Shown piece by piece: positions 15,939 to 24,302 of a stretch of 64,000 nucleotides of DNA (position 1 is its first letter; each line of letters starts with the position of its first letter). The stretch is from JACTOJ01 sp032335695. GTDB taxonomy: Bacteria > Bacillota > Clostridia > Clostridiales > Clostridiaceae. Both the position numbers and the translations under genes were made by a program. Where the stretch lies: positions 62,001-126,000 of the forward strand of contig NZ_JACTOJ010000011.1 of NCBI RefSeq assembly GCF_032335695.1, written 5' to 3'. The notes below the pieces were generated by a model. That model was not told where the DNA came from. It saw nothing but the letters and a program-made list of their open reading frames with translations, and ran no database searches.

Positions 15939-17798
15939 ATGGAAGAGTATAAATTACCAATTAAGCAAAATTTACTTAAGACAAAAGAGGATTTACAGAG
16001 GGCTTTTACAGAGCTTACAGATCCGTTAAAAGCTCACTTTAGTAAAGGATCTGCTCTTTTGCATATTGGAGATAGCAGTGCTGGTTATCCTGATTCTATA
16101 GCAGAATTTGAAGGCTTTTCTAGAGTGTTATGGGGACTAGCTCCTTTTACTGCAGGGGGAGGAAATTCGGAGCTTTGGAATATTTATATTGATGGAATCA
16201 GAAACGGAACAAATCCCCTTCATGAAGAGTACTGGGGAAAGGTTAATGATTATGATCAAAGATTAGTGGAAATGGCTGCTTTGGGTTTAGTTTTAGTATT
16301 GGCACCGGAAAAGATATGGGAACCTCTTACTACTGAAGAGAAAAATAATTTTTCTAAGTGGTTATCTCAGATCAATGGGCTTAAGCTCTGTGATTGCAAT
16401 TGGGTGCTGTTTGCGGTTATGGTTAATTTAGGACTAAAGTCTGTAGGAGAAAATTATGACATTGAAAAAATGAATTGGGCGCTAGATAGAATAGAAGAAT
16501 TTTATATAGGAGATTCTTGGTATTCAGATGGAATAAATGGACATAGTGATTACTATATTCCTTTTGCTATACATTATTATTGCTTAATATATGCAAAGAT
16601 TATGGAAAAAGAGGATACCAAACGTTCAGAACTTTATAAACAGAGAGCAGCAGATTTTGCTAAGGACTTTATTTATTGGTTTGCTAAAGATGGCTCTGCT
16701 TTGCCTTATGGAAGAAGTCTCACCTATAGGTTTGCTCAAGCTGGTTTTTGGAGTGCGTTGGTATTTGCAGGAGTAGAGGTATTTCCATCAGGAGTTATAA
16801 AAGGAATCATATTGAGAAATCTTAGATGGTGGTTTAAACAGCCTATTTTTAATAATGACGGAACTCTAACTATAGGATATGCTTATCCAAATCTTATTAT
16901 GGCTGAAAACTATAATTCACCAGGATCCCCATATTGGGCATTAAAAACCTTCTTAATATTGGCTTTAAATGACAATGGAGATTTTTGGACATCAACGGAG
17001 GAAGAATTGCCTGAATTAGAGGAGCTTGCAGTTCAAAAAAAGCCTCATTTGGTTATTTGCAGAAATAAAGAAAATGACACGGTAATGGCTTTTAATTCAG
17101 GACATCTATCTACCAATGAGCATACTCATACCTCGGCAAAATATGAAAAATTTGTATATTCCAATACTTTTGGTTTTAGTGTGCCTAGAGCAGAGTGGGG
17201 AATTGGTCAAGCAGCTGCAGACTCTATGCTGGCACTTAGCGAAGAAGATAATATCTACAGGATAAAAAGATTATGTGAAGAGTACAAAATTGAAGGTAAT
17301 ATAATATATTCAAGATGGAAGCCTTGGAAGGATGTTCAGGTAGAAACAAGAATCATATGCGGCAATCCTTGGCATATAAGAATTCATATTATTAATAGCT
17401 TGAGAAATATAGATGCTGCTGATGGCGGATTTGCCCTAGGACTTCACAATAAAATATGTGATGAAGCAGAGTATGAAACTCTTAAGACGGAAAATGGAGT
17501 ATTTGCTAAATCAATTTATGGTATCAGCGGAATAGTAAATATGTACGGCTATGAAAAAGAAGAGCTAATATATCCTAATTGTGATACCAACCTTATCCAT
17601 TCAAGAACAGTTATACCAACACTTTTAAGCAAATTAAAGACAGGCAAGCATTGCTTAATATCAGCAGTATGTGGATCAGATAAAAAAGATTTAAATGAAA
17701 TTAAAAGCTATGCACCGTATTTGAAAAAAATAGAGGATGAAGTTTATATTTTTTCAGCAGACACTGGAGAAAGCATAATTAACATAAGTCTCAAATAA
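15939..17798 (+). CDS. DUF2264 domain protein, probable uronate-polysaccharide enzyme
   Basis: A 619-residue cytoplasmic protein matching DUF2264. It has an N-terminal alpha-barrel with GFSRVLWGLAPF and the WYSDGINGHSDYYIPFAIHYY segment, plus a C-terminal beta-rich domain containing FNSGHLSTNEHTHTSAKYEKF. The family is associated with uronide degradation clusters and is related in fold to polysaccharide lyases and unsaturated glucuronyl hydrolases; the reaction is not certain. The ATG at 15939 has GAGGAGAG upstream, which the ATG at 15924 overlaps. It is the last gene of the LacI-kduI-heparinase module, which lacks its own transporter. Confidence 0.85.
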   Translation: MEEYKLPIKQNLLKTKEDLQRAFTELTDPLKAHFSKGSALLHIGDSSAGYPDSIAEFEGFSRVLWGLAPFTAGGGNSELWNIYIDGIRNGTNPLHEEYWGKVNDYDQRLVEMAALGLVLVLAPEKIWEPLTTEEKNNFSKWLSQINGLKLCDCNWVLFAVMVNLGLKSVGENYDIEKMNWALDRIEEFYIGDSWYSDGINGHSDYYIPFAIHYYCLIYAKIMEKEDTKRSELYKQRAADFAKDFIYWFAKDGSALPYGRSLTYRFAQAGFWSALVFAGVEVFPSGVIKGIILRNLRWWFKQPIFNNDGTLTIGYAYPNLIMAENYNSPGSPYWALKTFLILALNDNGDFWTSTEEELPELEELAVQKKPHLVICRNKENDTVMAFNSGHLSTNEHTHTSAKYEKFVYSNTFGFSVPRAEWGIGQAAADSMLALSEEDNIYRIKRLCEEYKIEGNIIYSRWKPWKDVQVETRIICGNPWHIRIHIINSLRNIDAADGGFALGLHNKICDEAEYETLKTENGVFAKSIYGISGIVNMYGYEKEELIYPNCDTNLIHSRTVIPTLLSKLKTGKHCLISAVCGSDKKDLNEIKSYAPYLKKIEDEVYIFSADTGESIINISLK

Positions 17799-17799
17799 G

Positions 17800-17995
17800 G
17801 TCATGGTTTAAATAACGATGATACTAATTGGGAAAGCGGAGTTTTGGAATTTTCTGATAGCAGTAGTATATTAATATCAATGGTTAAAACCGCTCTACAA
17901 AGTCTACTCAAATATTACTAAAGTTATTCATTTGAGTAAGTTTTGCTCAGAAGGTATCATTCTTCCAATTTAATTCATCTGTACAATAAATTACT
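17800..17995 (-). ncRNA. Candidate tnpB-linked guide RNA / element right end
   Basis: This region follows the tnpB stop, where IS605/IS607-group elements encode the omega (re)RNA and element end. It contains the inverted repeat TACTCAAAT (17905)/ATTTGAGTA (17938) and a longer-range pair AGCGGAGTTTTGG (17836) / GGTTAAAACCGCT (17884), both able to fold on the tnpB strand. The first hairpin could also terminate the DUF2264 operon. The element boundary, and so the guide, cannot be fixed by eye. Confidence 0.4.
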
Positions 17996-19279
17996 CTATT
18001 GTACAGCCTGCAAATGAATCTTGCCATCTGCAAGATTCCATTTGGCAGTGTATGTAGGTTTTTCTAAATTCCAACCTGCATAGTCCGAGCCAGACAATAT
18101 ATTATCTTTTTTAGCCATATTTATTCCGCTGTTTATATCTCTATTAAGAGTGCTATGGCACCTTGGACAAGTAAATTTTCTTATACTTGGATCTTTCTTT
18201 TCCTTATGTCCACATATACAACATGCACTTGTAGTATTTTTTTCATCAACTACCGAAAATCTCTTACCGCTTCGCTCCATAACCCATTCCATTATAGTTC
18301 TTATTTTGCCGATGATTCCTTCATTTAACATGCTCCTATGCATATTGTTTTCTAATGCTGTTTCTATACTAGGTACATAATCTCCAAAAGCTATGTAGTC
18401 ATAATTTTTTGCAGCCCAATTAGCTATACTGTAACTTGCAGTCTTAATCTGTTCTCGTCTGCAGTTATAGGCTTTATTTAGTGTCCTATTAAGTCTTTCC
18501 CACCTTTTACTAGGCAGAAAATATTCTGTTCCATTTTCTGTGGCTACTTTTTTTGATTTTCTCAAACATTGATCTCTTTTGCTTTTTAAAAAATCTATAG
18601 TTTCATCCCAATACTTTATCTGACTAAGCTTTGAAAATTCATAACTTGTGCCTCTATTGTCCACTGCCATAAATAAATTTTTATGATTTGGGTCTATAGA
18701 AAGCCAATTAACAGTTTCTTTTATTTCGGTGTCTTTTCTATTAATGCAGAATATAGCAAAATATCTTTCTCCTTGCTGCTTGCAGAGCCTAAAATTTCTT
18801 ATTTCATCATCTTTTCTTAAGGAAAGCTTTTCTTTCAAATGTCCTGTTACTGATAGTCTCTTTTTTGATTCATTAATGCCAAGACTAATCTTAAGATTGT
18901 TGCCCTTTATGATTTTAAAACCTTTATTTGGTTCATCATAAAATAATGAAAACCAGCTATCCTTCCAAGACCTATAGTGTGGAAAGCCGCTGATACCATG
19001 AAAAAATCTATTATATGTTTCCTTAAGTCTTAAGGCTGTGTTTTTAAGTGGTGATGAATGAACGGTAATTAAAAAAGGACATTTAATCTTTAAAGTGGGA
19101 ACTAGATCTCTTAAATTTCTGCCATAAAAAAGATTCCTCTCATTGTTATTTTCATCGTAATCTTTTATGGATATCTCTAAAAGCTTGTTATAGAGCCAAT
19201 TACATATTTTTGATTGACCATCAAGAATCTTCTTTTCTTCACTTGAAAATATAACCTCTATTTTGCGATTAAATATCAA
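17996..19279 (-). CDS. TnpB-family RNA-guided nuclease-like protein with altered RuvC-II site
   Basis: A 427-residue TnpB homologue. RuvC-I Asp is Asp196 (SIDPNHKN). The RuvC-II segment reads YDYIAFGDY, so the usual Glu is Gly299 followed by Asp300. The zinc ribbon has CxxC pairs at about 353-356 and 371-374, and RuvC-III Asp is Asp381 in LNRDINSGIN. A Glu (346) in VDEKNTTS just before the zinc ribbon could substitute if the catalytic site is rearranged; otherwise the protein may bind but not cut DNA. The N-terminal wedge/REC-like region is intact, with no frameshift. The upstream tnpA is degraded, so the element can no longer move by itself. Context is otherwise metabolic, without other mobile genes. 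Confidence 0.85.
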   Translation of the reverse strand: MIFNRKIEVIFSSEEKKILDGQSKICNWLYNKLLEISIKDYDENNNERNLFYGRNLRDLVPTLKIKCPFLITVHSSPLKNTALRLKETYNRFFHGISGFPHYRSWKDSWFSLFYDEPNKGFKIIKGNNLKISLGINESKKRLSVTGHLKEKLSLRKDDEIRNFRLCKQQGERYFAIFCINRKDTEIKETVNWLSIDPNHKNLFMAVDNRGTSYEFSKLSQIKYWDETIDFLKSKRDQCLRKSKKVATENGTEYFLPSKRWERLNRTLNKAYNCRREQIKTASYSIANWAAKNYDYIAFGDYVPSIETALENNMHRSMLNEGIIGKIRTIMEWVMERSGKRFSVVDEKNTTSACCICGHKEKKDPSIRKFTCPRCHSTLNRDINSGINMAKKDNILSGSDYAGWNLEKPTYTAKWNLADGKIHLQAVQ

Positions 19280-19318
19280 GTTGATTCACCATCCTTTCTA
19301 TGACTCTAATAATCTCAG

Positions 19319-19510
19319 CTAATTAAGACCACTCCCAAGATTCTCTAATATTCTGAATTGATATCCTTTTGCCCAGCAATAGTCTGATACGCTTCTGACC
19401 TGTCTTACTAAATCCTCTCTTTGGTCCGAAGAGGAAACTCTACAGTAACCTATAGCTAACTTAACATTTTCCTTGTGATACTTGAAGCTAAGTAGTTCCT
19501 CATAAACACC
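19319..19510 (-). pseudogene. Remnant of IS607-type serine recombinase tnpA
   Basis: One minus-strand frame reads GVYEELLSFKYHKENVK and then AIGYCRVSSSDQREDLVRQV, which is the catalytic-serine motif of IS607 TnpA (YCRVSS.DQ..DL..Q). The frame continues to LENLGSGLN and meets a stop codon at 19319. No start codon or MerR-like N-terminal domain is intact upstream, and the C-terminal half is missing before tnpB begins. This is an eroded tnpA that places the adjacent tnpB in an IS607-like element. The rest of the gap (19511-19710) holds no readable gene. Confidence 0.8.
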
Positions 19511-19710
19511 TTATTGACATTTATGTTCAATTTTATACCTATAGAAGTAACTTTAATTAAATATTATGCAACTGTTTCTAGCCCCACTGCCTGAAAGCTT
19601 TTCCTTTGAAGCTAAAACAGTGAGCTGGTTAAAGCTAACAGAGATAAAGCGCCCATTATCTTCAGCTTTTGCAGCACTTACACAAATAGAAGTCTACGGG
19701 AGAGGATAGT

Positions 19711-20517
19711 TTAAGCTATCAATTTAGCTATATAACTTATTATTATTCCGCCCGGTACTAGTATTATTTGAGAAATAATAGTACCAGCGATCATTCCAGC
19801 CATTATAAAGGTGATACATCTATTAAAATGTAATTCGGAGCAGTCACCCCTTACAACATCGTCTGTCAGCAAGGAAAGAAAAGGGTCGATAAATACAAAC
19901 ATTAGAATAGTGGCAAAACCATTAATTACTGGTGAAAGAGTGGAGCAGGTAGTTCTAATCTCTGGAGCAAGGCATGCAGCATAAAGGGCGGCATAGCTTC
20001 CAACAGAGGAAAGAGAGTAAGCTAAGGCATTGAATAAAATTATTTTTTTAGGCATTCTTCTGATATCTTTAAGTTGATTCATATTGCTGCGCTTTGGAAG
20101 AGATAAACTATTTTTAAACTGCTCCATACCAGACTTTGAAAAGCCATGAAATACTAATCTAGGAATAGAACGATGAACATTAAAAGATTCTACAGCCCTT
20201 GAAAAAAGCTTTATAAAGGTTGGCATAAACAGTGCTCCTAATATTGTACCAGCAGTGGAAGCAAGAAGCATGATTCTAAAGGTAGCCACTAGGCTTCCCG
20301 CAGCATGGGAATTTATGCTTTGCTCTACCTTGCTGGTAAGAAGAGGGGCTTGAATTGTAGTAGCAGTTCTAGATATAAGTGCCAATATATTAAAAACAGA
20401 GGCAGTTATAGCAATTCTTCTGGTTTTCACACCTACAACTTTTGCTGCATAAGCAAGAATACCTATCAAACTTATTAAAAATGTCAGCACTATGACTATG
20501 ATTATTTTTAAGCTCAT
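19711..20517 (-). CDS. amj: Alternate lipid II flippase (Amj family)
   Basis: A 268-residue membrane protein with about six hydrophobic segments. The N-terminal LAYAAKVVGVKTRRIAITASVFNIL and SRTATTIQAPLL segments match Amj (B. subtilis YdaH), which flips lipid II across the membrane and can replace MurJ. AAGGAGATAATT precedes the ATG at 20517; the ORF upstream lacks a site. It is divergent from the RiPP exporter operon with a 234-bp shared promoter region, which raises the possibility that it protects the producer against its own peptide; that is inference. In B. subtilis the gene is induced by envelope stress. Confidence 0.88.
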   Translation of the reverse strand: MSLKIIIVIVLTFLISLIGILAYAAKVVGVKTRRIAITASVFNILALISRTATTIQAPLLTSKVEQSINSHAAGSLVATFRIMLLASTAGTILGALFMPTFIKLFSRAVESFNVHRSIPRLVFHGFSKSGMEQFKNSLSLPKRSNMNQLKDIRRMPKKIILFNALAYSLSSVGSYAALYAACLAPEIRTTCSTLSPVINGFATILMFVFIDPFLSLLTDDVVRGDCSELHFNRCITFIMAGMIAGTIISQIILVPGGIIISYIAKLIA

Positions 20518-20695
20518 AATTATCTCCTTAAAATAAAGAATAGCCTGCCATAACAATGGTAGGTTTATATAAAATACGAAACTATTCTTGGTAAAGTTCT
20601 AATTGGAAAACATGTCTTTCTTTAAATGTAAAAGATAAAAAAATATATGTTAATTTATTTATTAACGTATTTACTTTTATTTACATATAGTGTAT

Positions 20696-20726
20696 TATAA
20701 TTCTATATAAAATACAAATATTTGTA
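20696..20726 (+). promoter_or_regulatory. Exporter operon -10 and 14-bp palindrome
   Basis: A TATAAT at 20696-20701 is followed by the perfect palindrome TACAAATATTTGTA at 20713-20726, at about +6 to +19. The -35 is weak, so activation may be needed. A dyad GTTAA-N8-TTAAC lies near 20648-20665. The TACA/TGTA arms recall the dyad at the precursor promoter (28130-28145), although the spacing differs. Confidence 0.5.
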
Positions 20727-20751
20727 ATACTGCAATTAGATGGGGGAGCAA

Positions 20752-22971
20752 ATGAAAAATCCATTTAAAAGATATGTATGTATAAAACAGCATGATATTA
20801 AAGATTGCGGAGCAGCGTGCCTTGCAACAGTATCAAGGCAATATGGACTTAAAATTCCAATATCAAAGATACGCGAAATTGCAGGGACAGACAAACAAGG
20901 AACCAGCGCTTATGGAATCATTAAAGCAGCTGAACGGCTTGCTTTTACAGCAAAGGGAGTTAAAGTAAGCAAACCAGAAGATATATTTGAAGAATTTCCT
21001 CTTCCAGCCATAGCCCATGTAGTCATAGATGGAGTCTTTTTACATTACGTAGTTATACATAGAATAAGCAATAAAGAAATATTAATTGCAGATCCGGCAA
21101 AAGGAATGGTTAAATATAAACCTAAAGATTTCTTTAAGATATGGTCAGGCGTACTGATACTTATGGTGAAGTCATCAGAATTTAAAAAAGGCGATGAAAC
21201 TAAAGGGTCATTTTCAAGGTTCTTTGGGTTGATAGAACCTCAGAAATCTTTAATATTAGACATATTTTTTGCTTCTTTAATATTTACCTTATTAGGCATA
21301 ATAGGTGCTTTTTATTTTCAAGTATTAGTGGATGATGTACTTCAATATAACCTGTTAAACACGCTAAATATAATTTCAATTGGTTTTATTGTATTAAGCA
21401 TTTTTAAAATATTATTAAATGCCTTTAGGTATCAATTACTTATGTATTTAGCCCAAAGAATAGACATACCTTTAATGCTTGGATATTACGAACACGTCAT
21501 TAATCTTCCTATGAATTTCTTCGGTACAAGAAAAGTAGGAGAAATTGTATCTAGGTTTAATGATGCTGCCAAAATAAGAGAGGCCATTTCTGGAGCAACC
21601 TTAACCATAATGATTGATACTTTAATGGCTATAGCCGGTGCAATAATTTTATTTTCACAAAATCATCTTTTATTTGGTATTACCGTAATTCCAGTTGTTT
21701 TATATGCTATTACGGTTTTTGTTTTTAATAAGCCAATTAAAAATATTAATAGAGAAAATATGGAGAATAATGCAAAGATAACTTCTTACATAGTGGAATC
21801 TCTTACTGGTATTGAAACCATAAAAGCTTTCAATGCAGAAAATGAAGTAAATGGAGAAACAGAAAAAAGATTTATTAGATTAATGAAAAGTGCCTTTAAG
21901 ACTGGATGGATAGGAAACTTACAAGCTTCTATAAAGGGCATGGTTAAAGGAATATTTGGAATAGTGATATTATGGGTAGGTGCCTATGAGTGCATTCAAG
22001 GCAGATTATCAGTTGGACAACTATTGGCGTTTAATTCCTTACTTGCATATTTTCTTGATCCAATAGAAAACTTAATTAATCTTCAAAGTCAGCTTCAGAC
22101 AGCGATTGTTGCGGCAGATAGATTGGGAGAAATATTGGATTTAGAGCTAGAGAAAAGTTTAGATGAATATAAAAAGCTTAATCCCCATACCCTAAAGGGA
22201 AAGATAGAATTCAACAATGTAGATTTTAGGTATGGTACAAGAAAATTAATTTTGGAGGATTTAAATCTTACTATAAATCCTGGAGAAAGAATTGCCTTAG
22301 TAGGTGAAAGCGGCTCAGGGAAAACCACCTTAGTTAAGCTTCTTATGAATTTTTACCAATGTGAAAAAGGAGAAATATTAATAAATGGATATAATATCAA
22401 AGACATAAATATAGAAGCTTTAAGAGATAAAATAGCATACATTTCTCAAGATATATTTTTATTTAGCGGAACTATAAAAGAAAATCTTTTTTTTGGAAGA
22501 CAGGATGTAGAGTTTGAGCAGGTAATAGATGCTTGCAAAAGAGCTAAGATCCATGATTTTATAAATGAGCAGCCTATGAGATATGACACCATAATAGAGG
22601 AAAACGGCTCTAATCTTTCAGGAGGGCAAAAGCAAAGAATCGCTATTGCTAGAGCAATTCTTAGAAATCCAGAGATAATAATAATGGATGAAGCTACTAG
22701 CAGTCTTGATTCAATTACTGAAAAAGCTATAGAAAAAACTATGAATGACTTTACAAAAGATATATCTACAATAATTATTGCTCACAGGTTAAGTACTATT
22801 ATGAGCTGCGATAAGATTTATGTTATGGATAAGGGCAAAATTATAGAAAGCGGTTCGCATAGTGAACTCATCAGTAAAAGAGGAAGATACTTTGATTTAT
22901 GGAAAGACCAGCTTCCAGAGAATTTTAATGAAAATATTGCAGCAGCTAAAGCCATAGAGGAGAATATGTGA
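20752..22971 (+). CDS. Peptidase-containing ABC transporter (C39, double-glycine exporter)
   Basis: Cleaves leader peptides after Gly-Gly and exports the core peptide. Of 739 residues, 1-135 form a C39 peptidase with oxyanion Gln13, catalytic Cys19 (KDCGAAC), His98 and Asp114. Residues ~150-430 are the six-helix transmembrane domain, and ~460-725 the ATPase, with Walker A LVGESGSGKTT, signature LSGGQKQR and Walker B IIMDEATSSLD. The ATG at 20752 is preferred over 20740 because of the family N-terminus, although the GGGGGAG site is only 3 nt away. It overlaps the HlyD partner (TGATG). Four double-glycine peptides encoded nearby are the expected substrates. Confidence 0.94.
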   Translation: MKNPFKRYVCIKQHDIKDCGAACLATVSRQYGLKIPISKIREIAGTDKQGTSAYGIIKAAERLAFTAKGVKVSKPEDIFEEFPLPAIAHVVIDGVFLHYVVIHRISNKEILIADPAKGMVKYKPKDFFKIWSGVLILMVKSSEFKKGDETKGSFSRFFGLIEPQKSLILDIFFASLIFTLLGIIGAFYFQVLVDDVLQYNLLNTLNIISIGFIVLSIFKILLNAFRYQLLMYLAQRIDIPLMLGYYEHVINLPMNFFGTRKVGEIVSRFNDAAKIREAISGATLTIMIDTLMAIAGAIILFSQNHLLFGITVIPVVLYAITVFVFNKPIKNINRENMENNAKITSYIVESLTGIETIKAFNAENEVNGETEKRFIRLMKSAFKTGWIGNLQASIKGMVKGIFGIVILWVGAYECIQGRLSVGQLLAFNSLLAYFLDPIENLINLQSQLQTAIVAADRLGEILDLELEKSLDEYKKLNPHTLKGKIEFNNVDFRYGTRKLILEDLNLTINPGERIALVGESGSGKTTLVKLLMNFYQCEKGEILINGYNIKDINIEALRDKIAYISQDIFLFSGTIKENLFFGRQDVEFEQVIDACKRAKIHDFINEQPMRYDTIIEENGSNLSGGQKQRIAIARAILRNPEIIIMDEATSSLDSITEKAIEKTMNDFTKDISTIIIAHRLSTIMSCDKIYVMDKGKIIESGSHSELISKRGRYFDLWKDQLPENFNENIAAAKAIEENM

Positions 22972-23963
22972 TGAATATTGTCATTCGAAATTTAGATGAA
23001 ATAACAGACAGCAGAGAGTTGCTTGAAGCAAGACCTCATAGGTTTACTAGTACCTTTGCCTATATATTAATTGCAATATTTATTTCTGCTTTGCTTTGGG
23101 CTTACTTTGGTAAAATTGATATAGTTGTGAGTACAAATGGAGTTGTAAAATCAGATGAAAAAGCTAGTTCTGTTATCAATGAAGTGGATGGCAAAGTTAA
23201 TAATATCAGGTTTAAAGATGGCCAAAAGGTAAAAAAGGGAGATGTGCTATATACTTTAGAATGTAAGGATTTTATTGCAGAAAAAAATAATTATGAAGAA
23301 CAGTTAAAAGCTTTGCAGCTAGAAATAAGTGAGATAGATAAGCTTATAAATTCTGTAGCAGAAAATAAAAGTTATTTTGATAGTAATATACAAGATAAAA
23401 AAGAATATTTACAATATACCACTACTATTGAAAATCTATTATCAATTCGAAAGCAGTATGAAGAAAAACAAGATGAACTAGAAAAAGATATAGCTAATTT
23501 GCAGACGAACATTGATGAAAGTACTGTCAAAGCTTCAATAGATGGTATAGTTAGTGTAAAAAATGATATATCCATAGATCAGGTTATAAAAAATGGCCAG
23601 GAAATTTTAATTATTATACCTCAGAATAGTTCACAATATAAGGTTCAGTTATATGTATCTGATAAGGACATTGCAGCTATGAAGCCTGGGAAGACAATAA
23701 AATATCATTTTCAAGCGCTGCCTTATAAGGAATATGGAGAGCTTAAAGGGAAAATAACAGATGTGTCAGTAGAATCTTCTGTTGATGAGAAATCAGGGAC
23801 AAGCTATTATTTGGCAGAAGCAACAATTGAGAATAAACCTTTAGTTAGTTATAAAGGTGAAAAAGGTGAACTTAAGTTAGGAATGGCTTGTGAAGCTCAG
23901 GTTATTACTGAGCGGAAGAAGATACTGTCTTATCTGCTTGAAAAGGTAAATCTAATAAATTGA
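22971..23963 (+). CDS. HlyD/membrane-fusion partner of the peptide exporter
   Basis: A 330-residue accessory protein for bacteriocin-type ABC export. One N-terminal transmembrane helix (about residues 27-46) is followed by a lipoyl-like barrel split by a coiled-coil hairpin (about 95-170), then the adjacent beta domain. The start ATG uses the A of the exporter's TGA stop, implying translational coupling, and GAGGAGA lies 7 nt upstream. It probably bridges the cell wall for the exported peptide. The next gene is a double-glycine precursor. Confidence 0.92.
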   Translation: MNIVIRNLDEITDSRELLEARPHRFTSTFAYILIAIFISALLWAYFGKIDIVVSTNGVVKSDEKASSVINEVDGKVNNIRFKDGQKVKKGDVLYTLECKDFIAEKNNYEEQLKALQLEISEIDKLINSVAENKSYFDSNIQDKKEYLQYTTTIENLLSIRKQYEEKQDELEKDIANLQTNIDESTVKASIDGIVSVKNDISIDQVIKNGQEILIIIPQNSSQYKVQLYVSDKDIAAMKPGKTIKYHFQALPYKEYGELKGKITDVSVESSVDEKSGTSYYLAEATIENKPLVSYKGEKGELKLGMACEAQVITERKKILSYLLEKVNLIN

Positions 23964-23993
23964 AAGCTATATTCACAATAGTATTTTTATGAG

Positions 23994-24011
23994 AACTTTC
24001 GGCCGAAAGTT
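23994..24011. repeat. 18-bp perfect palindrome before the precursor gene
   Basis: AACTTTCGGCCGAAAGTT is fully self-complementary, 31 bp after the HlyD stop and 28 bp before the precursor start. It could be a weak terminator, an RNA-processing hairpin or an operator that separates exporter and precursor expression. Confidence 0.55.
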
Positions 24012-24039
24012 AAATTATTTTTAGGTGGGGGGTGAGAAA

Positions 24040-24201
24040 ATGATTAATGAAAGAATATTATCAGATGAGGAATTATTAGACATAACAGGAGGAACTGCTT
24101 TTGCTGCTACAGCAATTTTAAGTTCTGCCGATGCTACTGGTACATTGGTTTGCTATGGATATGAACCAACACCAGGAACAAATCCTGTAAGAACTGCTTA
24201 A
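24040..24201 (+). CDS. Double-glycine RiPP precursor peptide (53 aa)
   Basis: A short gene behind a GGGGGGTGAG site. The 18-residue leader ends LSDEELLDITGG, the classic GG-leader pattern (acidic, with hydrophobic positions -4, -7, -12) cut by C39 peptidases. The 35-residue core is TAFAATAILSSADATG, then TLVCYGYEPTPGTNPVRTA, with a single Cys38, Ala/Thr/Ser-rich in the first half and Pro/Gly-rich at the end. It lies between the exporter genes and a radical SAM/SPASM gene, so it is probably modified and exported. The modification and class are unknown: there is no lanthipeptide enzyme and no multi-Cys pattern. Confidence 0.85.
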   Translation: MINERILSDEELLDITGGTAFAATAILSSADATGTLVCYGYEPTPGTNPVRTA

Positions 24202-24249
24202 AAAATAGAAATCATAAAAATTCGGCCTTTAAATATTACAGATTAATTG

Positions 24250-24281
24250 ATATGGAATAACTTGTATAAGTTATTCCATAT
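24250..24281 (+). terminator. Perfect 14-bp hairpin between precursor and radical SAM gene
   Basis: ATATGGAATAACTT pairs perfectly with AAGTTATTCCATAT around a GTAT loop, just before the AAGGAGG site of the radical SAM gene. There is no clear U-tail. It probably attenuates or processes the transcript so that precursor exceeds enzyme. Confidence 0.65.
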
Positions 24282-24302
24282 TATTATAAGGAGGATTAGA
24301 AA

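Noticed and set aside
20752..24201. Lanthipeptide cluster
   Set aside because: No LanB, LanC or LanM-like gene is present; only radical SAM enzymes accompany the precursors.
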